Positions 1 through 8,466 of a DNA stretch of 33,314 bases are shown here, piece after piece. The position numbers and the translations under genes were made by a program. Each line of letters begins with the position of its first letter. The stretch's first letter is position 1. Where the stretch lies: the NCBI GenBank assembly GCA_019894795.1, contig JAGXNV010000006.1, positions 1 through 33,314 on the forward strand, in the 5' to 3' direction. Under the pieces are notes generated by a model that saw only the letters and a list, made by a program, of their open reading frames with translations, was not told where the DNA came from and ran no database searches. The stretch comes from Candidatus Heimdallarchaeota archaeon (GTDB lineage: Archaea; Asgardarchaeota; Heimdallarchaeia; Heimdallarchaeales; Heimdallarchaeaceae).

Positions 1-2
1 GT

Positions 3-2837
3 ACCAATAGTATCATCTGTAGTTTCCTTGATAAACACCTGTTCTTCTTTATAGTACTTACCTAGTTTGGGTTGCTCATTGAGTATCTCCTGTAGTAACA
101 ATTCCGTCCTTTTCTTTGTTAGTTTAGCTAGTTCAGCTAATCTAGCAATTGGTACCTGTATCCCCGAAGTTATATTCCAAATAATCGTTCCATTCAGTTG
201 TTTCTTTTGTAGATTATGTTTCTCTTTCAACCACGTTGTTCTGGTAGTTATACCATACCCAAGCGCTTGTCTCATCTCTCGTTTATTGGTCCATACTTTA
301 CCATTCCTCAGATATTCTTTCAGAGAGATGATTCTCGTAGTTTCTTCATCCTTTTCTTCCTCAGCTAAAACTTCCCCAAGGTTATTACTTGCTTTGACGA
401 CACCTAAGAAGAAGAGAGGGGAGAGAAAGGTCCAGAGAGCAGAGAAATCAGGGACGGTGCCAAGGATAATGATGTTAAGACAGAGAATAGAAGTGGTGAG
501 TAGAAGAATGGAAGCTTTCCCTAAAACTCTCGTCCTGCAGAGGTTATCCTCAACAAAAGCCATGGTTCTGACATAGTGGGCAGCATAATAGATAGCTAAG
601 GTAGAGAATATTACACAGGCATAGAGGAAATAGTAGGCTTGCCAAAGATCTGTAAAGAAGAAACTGAAAAGAGTAGGTTCTTCAATTATGAACTGAAGTT
701 TATCTGCTACGAAGAACAATAGCAGTACATTGGTCGTAAGAGAACCGATAATAAAAGCTATTAGACCTGCTCTCCACATTTGCTTCCTCGATTTCCTTGA
801 AAGAGTTTCAATTGTTTTGCTAAAGAGATCATAAAAGGATTCTACTTCATCAAAGAACTCTCGGAGTTTGACTAACCCTTGCTTGATTTTTCCTTTATCA
901 AAAGAAACACCTTCTACCAAAGTGCTGAGATAATAGCTGCAAAGGGTAGCTAAAGCGACTAAAGACCAATGGTTGAGTTGGAATAAGTAGAGTAAAGCAA
1001 GGAACCCTAAATATAAACTAAAACTAACGATAAGTTGGAGGATAAACCTGTTCCTTTCCCTCTTTTTCTCTTCTTCCTCTTCTAGAGGGGGGTGATCATA
1101 ATTTTCTTCTTTCGCTATTCTTTTTATCCTTCTCCTGAGGATAATCTTTTCATTCAAAACAAGGAAGAGAAAACCATAGATAGCTAAGATCCAGTCGATA
1201 TTGTACCAATTGAGCATGTATGTATCTGCTGGTTCCTCGGGGGTGGGGAGGATTTGATAAGTGATATTCGTTAGATTAAAAGGTGATTTCACACCAAAAA
1301 AGGTAAGAGATAGTTTAATCTCATAAATTCCCAAGAAAACGTGAAAGAATGTTGGAATATCGAACGTTTCCTGATACCCTTTGTTAAGAGAGATTTTTGT
1401 TGAGCCGTTAGCAGTAAGAGAAATCAGAACACGCTCAAAAACTCTGTCGTATTCGGAAATAATGTTGAAAGATACAGTTAATTCTGTATCAGAATAATTT
1501 ACTGCTTTGAAGAAATTAGTGAAGCTTAAGCTGGTTATCCCTAGCGTAGAAGGGGTGATCAGGATATGCGAGCTAACTAGTTGTTCCAAATTTTCTCCGT
1601 TAAATTCTATCAAAGGGTCAATGGTGATGGTACTAGAGTTGAATATGCTGAAGGTTCCTGAGGTTTCCCTACCGAGATATATCTGCAGTGTCAATTCCTC
1701 ATGAAAAGTTGTGGTAACGAACCTTGCACTAATAGTATGCGCAGGTAATAATCGGTCCAAGTAAGTTATCTCTCCTTCATAAACAACTCTTGTTCCCGAA
1801 AGAATTTCGTAATCAATAGCACGATAGGTTTGTGTTCCAACAAATTTGCAGTTGAGATGTAAGGTGATTACTTGTTCGTCTACATCGCTTTGTGGTTTAA
1901 GAGATGAAAGGTTGAAGGTATGGTTTAATATCTCATCTTCCCATTCTACCAAATTAAAAATGGTATCAGAAAGATCATTAGCATTGAAGAATGAGAAAGC
2001 AGAAAAGTTGATATCTTGTATAATAATCAATCCAAAAGGCAGCTCATAGACGAAAGTAACAGAAAGAACATTAAACCCTAGTTTGGGATAAAGGTTCAAA
2101 GATAGCAAATTCCAACTTTTTTCCTCAAATTCTAGGCTTACAGGTAGTTGGTCATTCAGTTGAAATTCAACCCTAGGATTGACTGCAAAAGAACAATTTG
2201 AGTTGAAAGTGAGAGTAAAATTAGCTTCTGCTGTTTCATTGAAAAAGTAAAAAGCAGTAAGAAAACTTAATCTTCGAACTGAGAAGAAAGTTCCTTCTTT
2301 GGAAAACGAATTGGGAACAGAAGGGAGAGAAGAGCTTTGATGAGAAAGGATGGGCGGGTATAGTTGATTTAATGAAGTAGAACTATGGATAATTAATGTC
2401 CCTGATTCATAAATTCCCGCTTGACCTCTACAAATAACGGTTACATTCATCGCTCCGTTAAATTCTTCAGGGTAGAGAAAGGATTGACTCAAATTATGTT
2501 CAGAACCATCTTGGTAAAAACGATCAATGGTGAAATTAACCGGAGAGGTATCGATTGAAAACTGTATTTCTAATCCTTCAGCGGTACTTCTATCACCTGT
2601 TACTGTAAAAACCATATTTAGACTGTTTAACCTATTCAATTCTACCTGTGATAAAGAAAGTGTGAAGGATTGTTCCCTAAACGTTTGATTAAATTGAAAG
2701 ATTATTTCTTGGGGTAAGGAAGAAGAGAGGGTAGAGGGGTTTTGCTCAGTAAAATTTCCATGAATTTGAGAAACAAAGCATCCGCTAATTACAGCTGTCA
2801 ATAATAATATGTAAGCAAGCTTACTTCTCTTGCCCAT
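3..2837 (-). CDS. Large membrane-anchored protein with N-terminal signal/lipoprotein-like sequence (MGKRSKLAYILLLTAVISGCFVSQIHG...) and C-terminal TM helices; 3' end cut by window edge
   Basis: Minus-strand reading from ATG at 2837 stays open to position 3 (945 codons); absent from the ORF track because no stop lies in the window; coherent ectodomain plus TM composition. Confidence 0.85.
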   Translation of the reverse strand, partial: MGKRSKLAYILLLTAVISGCFVSQIHGNFTEQNPSTLSSSLPQEIIFQFNQTFREQSFTLSLSQVELNRLNSLNMVFTVTGDRSTAEGLEIQFSIDTSPVNFTIDRFYQDGSEHNLSQSFLYPEEFNGAMNVTVICRGQAGIYESGTLIIHSSTSLNQLYPPILSHQSSSLPSVPNSFSKEGTFFSVRRLSFLTAFYFFNETAEANFTLTFNSNCSFAVNPRVEFQLNDQLPVSLEFEEKSWNLLSLNLYPKLGFNVLSVTFVYELPFGLIIIQDINFSAFSFFNANDLSDTIFNLVEWEDEILNHTFNLSSLKPQSDVDEQVITLHLNCKFVGTQTYRAIDYEILSGTRVVYEGEITYLDRLLPAHTISARFVTTTFHEELTLQIYLGRETSGTFSIFNSSTITIDPLIEFNGENLEQLVSSHILITPSTLGITSLSFTNFFKAVNYSDTELTVSFNIISEYDRVFERVLISLTANGSTKISLNKGYQETFDIPTFFHVFLGIYEIKLSLTFFGVKSPFNLTNITYQILPTPEEPADTYMLNWYNIDWILAIYGFLFLVLNEKIILRRRIKRIAKEENYDHPPLEEEEEKKRERNRFILQLIVSFSLYLGFLALLYLFQLNHWSLVALATLCSYYLSTLVEGVSFDKGKIKQGLVKLREFFDEVESFYDLFSKTIETLSRKSRKQMWRAGLIAFIIGSLTTNVLLLFFVADKLQFIIEEPTLFSFFFTDLWQAYYFLYACVIFSTLAIYYAAHYVRTMAFVEDNLCRTRVLGKASILLLTTSILCLNIIILGTVPDFSALWTFLSPLFFLGVVKASNNLGEVLAEEEKDEETTRIISLKEYLRNGKVWTNKREMRQALGYGITTRTTWLKEKHNLQKKQLNGTIIWNITSGIQVPIARLAELAKLTKKRTELLLQEILNEQPKLGKYYKEEQVFIKETTDDTIG

Positions 2838-2924
2838 TTTGTTCACTATTACATGATTAAATTCGTTTAAAAACGAGGAGAATATTTTGCTGGTTTTTAT
2901 AGATTCATTTGGTAGTTTTAGTGT

Positions 2925-4082
2925 ATGAAGTCATGCTCACGCAAAAAGTGCATTGTTCTTTCCTTGTTAGTGCTTTCTTGCTTAATGATAAGTAGTAAAA
3001 CACCTAGAGGAGTTCATACAGAACAAACTAATGTTGAGCAGAATTATATCGATCATGAACCTATCATCATTACTTCTGATGCTGGTTTTTCTGTTTTTAG
3101 TGGTTCAGGAACTTTAGAGGAACCATATGTCATTGAGAAATTGAATATCACTACAAATGAGGGATATGGTATATCTATCTCTCAAACTACAAAGTATTTT
3201 GTGATCAGTGATTGTTACATTGATGCCACATATGCGGGAATCACTATAGAAATGGTAGCAGAAGGAACGGTTGCAATAATAAACAATGTCTGCACTAGTA
3301 ATGAGAATTCAAATGGAGTGGGTATTCAAATAGCCTTTTCTAACAAAGTTGGATTGAGAGACAATGTCTGTAATGATAATGAAGCATTTGGTATCTTGTT
3401 ATTCTTCTCTTATGACCTAATTCTTTACCGAAATACATGCAATAACAATGGCATGAATGGGATAGTTGCAGCTTATGCCAATAACTCTCTATTTTCTGAA
3501 AATGTTTGTATTAATAATGGTTGGGAAGGATTGTATCTTGCAGGATCAGCAGGATCTAATCTAGTGAGTAATATCTTTTCAAATAATCAAGAATATGGGA
3601 TAAGAATAGAGTATGCGGACAATTCTGCTCTTGTAAACAATACAATAGAAGAGAATAAAGCTTGTGGGATATATGTTTGGGAAACAGATGGTTGTTTATT
3701 CAACTATAATTGGTTTATAAAAAATTATTACAGTTCTCTTTACTTTACTTCAAGCTGTGAGAACAACAGTGTTTTTCTTAACAATTTCATAGAGAATGGT
3801 TTTTCTGATAACAGTCAAGCAGTTGATAAGGGAAACAACACATGGCATGATGAAGTTAAACAAATTGGTAATTATTGGTCTGATTTAGGAAAAAGAATGA
3901 CTTATCAGATATATGGAGAGGGCTATTCAGAGGATTTATATCCCTTAAACGAACCAATTTACTTTTCAGACAAGACAATAAGTAATGAATTCAATGAAAT
4001 TAGGTTTGATTACGTTATCTTATTAATTCTTCTCCCAGTTTCATACTTAAAAAAGAAGAAGTTAAATCTTCGTAAAACATGA
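2925..4082 (+). CDS. Secreted right-handed parallel beta-helix (NosD/CASH-like) protein with signal peptide and C-terminal TM/basic tail
   Basis: 385 aa; recurrent N-rich beta-helix repeats (NNVCTSNENSNGVGIQIAFS, RNTCNNNGMNGIVAAYANNS, ENVCINNGWEGLYLAGS); C-term FDYVILLILLPVSYLKKKK. Confidence 0.85.
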   Translation: MKSCSRKKCIVLSLLVLSCLMISSKTPRGVHTEQTNVEQNYIDHEPIIITSDAGFSVFSGSGTLEEPYVIEKLNITTNEGYGISISQTTKYFVISDCYIDATYAGITIEMVAEGTVAIINNVCTSNENSNGVGIQIAFSNKVGLRDNVCNDNEAFGILLFFSYDLILYRNTCNNNGMNGIVAAYANNSLFSENVCINNGWEGLYLAGSAGSNLVSNIFSNNQEYGIRIEYADNSALVNNTIEENKACGIYVWETDGCLFNYNWFIKNYYSSLYFTSSCENNSVFLNNFIENGFSDNSQAVDKGNNTWHDEVKQIGNYWSDLGKRMTYQIYGEGYSEDLYPLNEPIYFSDKTISNEFNEIRFDYVILLILLPVSYLKKKKLNLRKT

Positions 4083-4176
4083 CTTTTGATCAAAATAATT
4101 CTCCCCTAATGAAATATGAGAAACAAACTATACGAAAAATGGTTGAATTAATCTATATTTTCAAGAATTATGGCTT

Positions 4177-5277
4177 TTAAAGAAGTGCATCAAGTTTATC
4201 CTCAAAAGTTTCATAGGATTGAATAAAATCACTAGGTACTTCGGTAGAAGCCATTTTGTTTTGCCAGATGAGTGACTGTTCTATTTCACCGAATCCAGGT
4301 TTTAACGTACATAGTGTTTTAAAATTAAATGACGATTGCAGATGATTCAATGGTTCCATTCTATAAAAATCTGAATACTGACTGAGTACTAAAACGGATA
4401 GATTTGGTATCGTTTGGAGAAACAAATTAATTTTATCATAAGCTTTAGTATATATTTGTTCAATATTGTAAGTTCTACTTCCAGTATAAATACAGAGAAT
4501 CCCCGGATTTTGCTTGACAGAAAATTGTGCAGTTTTCTTTCTGATAACCTCAATTACTTTATCTTCAATATCTTTTAATTCCTTATGAACAAGAGCAAAA
4601 CCTTGTAACTTTGTAGAACCAATCTCGAGATTTAATTTTCCTTCTATCACCATCTTCCCCTCACCACCCTTATCTTTAGTTTCAAGTGTTTTTTCTTCTA
4701 TCTTCTGTAAAAGGTCATTTTGGATATTGTTTGGAATATCGACTAAAATTCCAGCCATTTTGACATTATATTTATGCTTTAATTTTACTAGTTTAAAATA
4801 GAATTCTTGTTTTTCCCTATATTTATCAGGATTGTTTATTGTGGTAACTTCGAGATTAAAAATTCTATTAGCGAGTTTGATTTCTATATCAGGTTTTTTA
4901 TCAGGAGTTTTTTCGTTAGTAAAAACAGTTTCAAATCCTTGTAATTTAAATTTTAAAGCCATTTCTAATTCATAGAGAGCTGATAAAGAATTTAAGTAAT
5001 CATCATTGTTGAAGAAACGTTTAATTCGTGGTTTATAATTTGGGATTTCAGAGAAAATCTTAACAAGTTTGTTAACCTTAATTAACCAATCATAATGAGC
5101 ATTACTTTCAAATCTTACATTAAAAGATGGATGTCTAGGAACTTTGAGTTTATTCTTTTTTGCAAATTTTGAGATTTCAAGAAGCGCTTTAACTCCTTCA
5201 TCTAGTAATGGATTATTTTCACAAAGCAATTTATGAAAATGTTCTATTCTATTCCATTCACTAAGAAATCTTTTCAT
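4177..5277 (-). CDS. Hypothetical protein with PD-(D/E)xK nuclease-like motif
   Basis: 366 aa; ELEMALKFKLQGFETVFTNEKTPDKKPDIEIKLANRIFNLEVTTI resembles the E...PD...(hydrophobic)-E-x-T/K core of restriction-like folds. Confidence 0.6.
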   Translation of the reverse strand: MKRFLSEWNRIEHFHKLLCENNPLLDEGVKALLEISKFAKKNKLKVPRHPSFNVRFESNAHYDWLIKVNKLVKIFSEIPNYKPRIKRFFNNDDYLNSLSALYELEMALKFKLQGFETVFTNEKTPDKKPDIEIKLANRIFNLEVTTINNPDKYREKQEFYFKLVKLKHKYNVKMAGILVDIPNNIQNDLLQKIEEKTLETKDKGGEGKMVIEGKLNLEIGSTKLQGFALVHKELKDIEDKVIEVIRKKTAQFSVKQNPGILCIYTGSRTYNIEQIYTKAYDKINLFLQTIPNLSVLVLSQYSDFYRMEPLNHLQSSFNFKTLCTLKPGFGEIEQSLIWQNKMASTEVPSDFIQSYETFEDKLDALL

Positions 5278-5361
5278 GCTAGTATAATATTAACTACTTA
5301 TAATATTTAAACTAATTTTATAATCTTCCTTAGAAGTGTTTCAATTATTGATCACAGAGAC

Positions 5362-5387
5362 ATTCTTTGGAGGTTTTTCTTTTTGTC
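5362..5387 (+). repeat. Remnant of the receptor 3' terminator element (attctttggaggtttttctttttgtc) with no receptor gene upstream
   Basis: Matches the sequence following the receptor stop codons at ~11771, ~13921 and ~16009. Confidence 0.7.
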
Positions 5388-5455
5388 ATAAAAAAAATAA
5401 TCTATAAAATATCTTTTAGAAATTCAAAGGGTTCATTGATATTATTCTTAACCCA

Positions 5456-5512
5456 TTGTTTGATCCTGAAGACGGAGACGATACGATAAGTCCACCTCTG
5501 TGGCATCCCTTA
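5456..5512 (+). pseudogene. Decayed short peptide copy (FDPEDGDDTISPPLWHPLK...)
   Basis: Conserved motif present; ATG position is CTT compared with the 16088 copy and the W-x-P-stop end is frameshifted. Confidence 0.7.
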
Positions 5513-5525
5513 AAGTGTGATAATT

Positions 5526-5598
5526 ATGATGAAAAACTAAATACGACCCAGAAGATGGAGACGAAAGTATAACACCACCGCTTTGGTCTCCATATTAA
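5526..5598 (+). pseudogene. Short peptide copy with +1 A frameshift after the start (intended M-M-K-T-K-Y-D-P-E-D-G-D-E-S-I-T-P-P-L-W-S-P-Y)
   Basis: atgatgAAAAActaaatacgac has A5 where the intact copy at 16167 has A4; span 73 nt versus 72 nt in intact homologs. Confidence 0.7.
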
Positions 5599-5640
5599 TC
5601 TCATTTCTTTTTTTCTTTTTCATATTCTTGTTTGATGTAG

Positions 5641-5737
5641 CTTCTACTAGTAAAACTGTTTTCTTGTCAGTTTCTTTCTTGTAGTCTTTTAGTATGTTCT
5701 ATCTCTTCTAAGAGTAACTTAGATGAGTGATGCAAAA
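5641..5737 (+). promoter_or_regulatory. Repeated peptide leader/promoter, copy 1
   Basis: actagtaaaactgttttcttgtcagtttctttcttgtagtcttttagtatgttctatctcttctaagagtaactt...gtgatgcaaaa, repeated at other peptide loci. Confidence 0.75.
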
Positions 5738-5806
5738 ATGATGAAAATGTACGATCCTGATGAAGGAGACGAGGATATTCTCCCCCCTGGTTGGTTTCCA
5801 AACTAA
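5738..5806 (+). CDS. Short acidic peptide MMKMYDPDEGDEDILPPGWFPN (receptor 1 proximal)
   Basis: Intact 22-codon ORF; member of the 12-copy family; preceded by GTGAT and the conserved leader. Confidence 0.8.
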   Translation: MMKMYDPDEGDEDILPPGWFPN

Positions 5807-5876
5807 CCATTTTTTTATTTTCAATATTATCTAGTATTATCACAGTATATAAATGAATTTACGGATTAAAGCTTGA

Positions 5877-7457
5877 GTGTTGCATATGGGGTATGATAAT
5901 TTGTTTCATTACATTGAGAAAATAAGGACATGTGATGAATTGAATGAAATTACTGAAGATTTAAGGATAATTGCAGCAAATGAAAAATCGGCAATAGTCC
6001 TAAAATTAATTGAAGAAGCACTTCATCGAAGTGAATATTTGAATAATATAAAGGCTTCCATTAACCTAAAAGAACTACAAATAAAGCAACTATACGGTTT
6101 TTTGGAAACAATTCCTATTATTGAGGAAATACTTTTCTCTATGAAATCTGCATCAGAAGAACTAAATTATCCAGAAGGAATCATCCTAAGTTATTCGATT
6201 GAATATGGTATAGAAAAATTCAAGGGTAATAAAGATCTCAGCCAAATTGCAATTCAAAAAGCAATGGATTTATTGGAAAAACAAGTTAATTTTGACAAAT
6301 ATGTTTACAATGTTTGTAGATATAGTTATGCAATAGAAAATTGGTTAGAGAAACACGACCCAAAAAGTGGAGCGATATTAGAAGAATGTTTCACTTATTT
6401 TATCGATAGGGCAATTTACAAAGGCGCAATTCATTCTCTTGGTTATTTGAGTTTGATATATTTTCACTTTTCAAGAAGAACAGAAGCAATTGAAATAGTA
6501 AAAAAACTTTTAACTAGCAAAATAAAAATTGAGAAACTTTCTAAAGACCTTCAAACTGTTGTTTATTACTTCCTAGGTGTTGTTTTTAAATTAGACTTTC
6601 GTCTTTTGGAGGCGGAGAAATACTTAATTCAATCAAAACAAGTATTCGAATCTAATGGAAATGGAGATATTTCTTCAAATTACTATTTAACAACACTTTC
6701 TCATCTTACTACAATCTATGCTTTACAAGGAAAAATAGATTTAGCTCTTGAACAAATGAAAAAGGTTGAAGAGTTATTAGAAAAGGAAATATTTCTAAGG
6801 AATCTTTACTCTTTTAATAAAAATCAAATAATCCATACTTTCAATTTAACTAAATTTTACATTCTATCAAGATTACATCACTTCAATGTAGAAAAAAATC
6901 AAGATTTAATTCAGACTATTATTAGCAATGTTGGAACTTACCACAGTAATGCCATTATGTTGAGCGAGTTTATACTAAATGCCAACTTAGCTAAAGTAAT
7001 GTTACAAGATATAAAGAATTTGAATAATCCAAGCACTAGAAGAATAGAACATATTCTAGATTTCCTAATATGTCGGGGAATTGAATCTGATATGCAAACT
7101 CTTCAAAGGATAAACACACTCAGAAGAAGACCTGTAGAGGAGAGAATGACTACTGTTGAAAAAGCATTGGCTGATTTGCTAGCTGCCCAAGAATATTACA
7201 AAATCAAACGGTTTTTAGAAATTCACTCATTATTAAAGAATTATCAAAACCATCTTCAGTCTATAGAAGTTCTCGAATTACGTGTCTTCATGGAAGCGTT
7301 CATCCAGGTAGGGGAGTATAAGAACGGTGATCCCCTTGGTCCAGCTTTACAATATATGGCCATTAAGAAGTGTAGACTCTATGGGTTCTCTAGATTAGAA
7401 AACAAGCTACTAGATTACTTACAGTTACAACATAAGGAGATCACAAGAACAACATAG
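5877..7457 (+). CDS. TPR-like helical protein, paralog R1 (candidate peptide receptor)
   Basis: 526 aa; shared N-term motif LRIIAANEKS and near-invariant C-term MEAFIQVGEYKNGDPLGPALQYMAIKKCRLYGFSRLENKLLDYLQLQ; TATATAAA at ~5846. Confidence 0.85.
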   Translation: MLHMGYDNLFHYIEKIRTCDELNEITEDLRIIAANEKSAIVLKLIEEALHRSEYLNNIKASINLKELQIKQLYGFLETIPIIEEILFSMKSASEELNYPEGIILSYSIEYGIEKFKGNKDLSQIAIQKAMDLLEKQVNFDKYVYNVCRYSYAIENWLEKHDPKSGAILEECFTYFIDRAIYKGAIHSLGYLSLIYFHFSRRTEAIEIVKKLLTSKIKIEKLSKDLQTVVYYFLGVVFKLDFRLLEAEKYLIQSKQVFESNGNGDISSNYYLTTLSHLTTIYALQGKIDLALEQMKKVEELLEKEIFLRNLYSFNKNQIIHTFNLTKFYILSRLHHFNVEKNQDLIQTIISNVGTYHSNAIMLSEFILNANLAKVMLQDIKNLNNPSTRRIEHILDFLICRGIESDMQTLQRINTLRRRPVEERMTTVEKALADLLAAQEYYKIKRFLEIHSLLKNYQNHLQSIEVLELRVFMEAFIQVGEYKNGDPLGPALQYMAIKKCRLYGFSRLENKLLDYLQLQHKEITRTT

Positions 7458-7510
7458 AATTTTAGGGAGGGGTTCCTATATTCTTTGGGGATTTTTTTAT
7501 TTGTCTCTAA
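7458..7510 (+). terminator. Receptor 3' hairpin (TAGGGA-GGGG-TTCCTA) plus T-rich tract
   Basis: Homologous element after each receptor stop codon. Confidence 0.6.
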
Positions 7511-7713
7511 ATTTCTTCTTACTTTAGAAATAGTCTTTTCAGATTAGGATTAATTTCACTTTAGCCTTCAAGTAGCCTACCCTTTGTCCTCAACTTTTTT
7601 ATTCTCATCTAATCTATATATTATTTGAAATTAATTGGAGTTGATTTGTCTTAGCTTTACCTTTATTCCTTCATATTAACCCGCCATTAGGGATTGGTGT
7701 CATTAACAATGAA

Positions 7714-8409
7714 GTGATCGAACGTAGAAAAACACAAACAAATGAACTTCACCCATACAGAATACTTGCACTTCTTATTGAACTATACAACAATGCAAAA
7801 TATCGAGATAAATTACCTGCCATTCTGGATGAGCATTTAGAAGAACCTGTAGAAAACTATAGAAATCTATGTTTAACAGGTGATGATGATGTGAGTGGTT
7901 ATTTTACTTATATATGTCTTAAATTTGAGTTAGATACAAAACATGAAGATTCAAATAAAGTTCTTTTGACCAATATTAGTTATAATAGAGAATCTATCAA
8001 AGGAGAAATTGAGTTAAATGCTGAAGAATTTTTCTTTATCCTAGTAAATTTATCTGTTGAATTATTAGCAAAATTTGATATAACACTTGATAAAATTGAA
8101 ATTGATGTAAGAAGAAGAAGGGAAGATAACACTAAAAAAAGGAATATCATCAGATCAGATTATTTCAGACTAGATGATATCGCTTTTGATTATCTAATGT
8201 ATATCAAGGAAGAACTAAAGGAAGAGAGGATAAAACCTATAGAAATCCTACGAAACAGTGGTATCAACACTCTAATCCTGTTGAAAGAAGAGGAAAGTGT
8301 TACCAAATTCATTAATGAAGCTTTAAACAACATTCAATTAAGTTCAGACCATACTAAGAATCATAAACTAATTGTCGACTGTTTCTATGAGTGTTTGAGA
8401 TACGATTAA
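7714..8409 (+). CDS. Hypothetical protein
   Basis: 231 aa ORF with GTG start, coherent composition; no family recognised. Confidence 0.7.
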   Translation: MIERRKTQTNELHPYRILALLIELYNNAKYRDKLPAILDEHLEEPVENYRNLCLTGDDDVSGYFTYICLKFELDTKHEDSNKVLLTNISYNRESIKGEIELNAEEFFFILVNLSVELLAKFDITLDKIEIDVRRRREDNTKKRNIIRSDYFRLDDIAFDYLMYIKEELKEERIKPIEILRNSGINTLILLKEEESVTKFINEALNNIQLSSDHTKNHKLIVDCFYECLRYD

Positions 8410-8466
8410 GAGAATAATTCTGTTTGCATCATTTGTTTCTTTTAGGCATTTAAGGTCTTTATCCTA

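Noticed and set aside
67-2049. Plus-strand ORFs 67-576, 1507-1704, 1846-2049
   Set aside because: Antisense to the long minus-strand CDS 3-2837; composition not protein-like.
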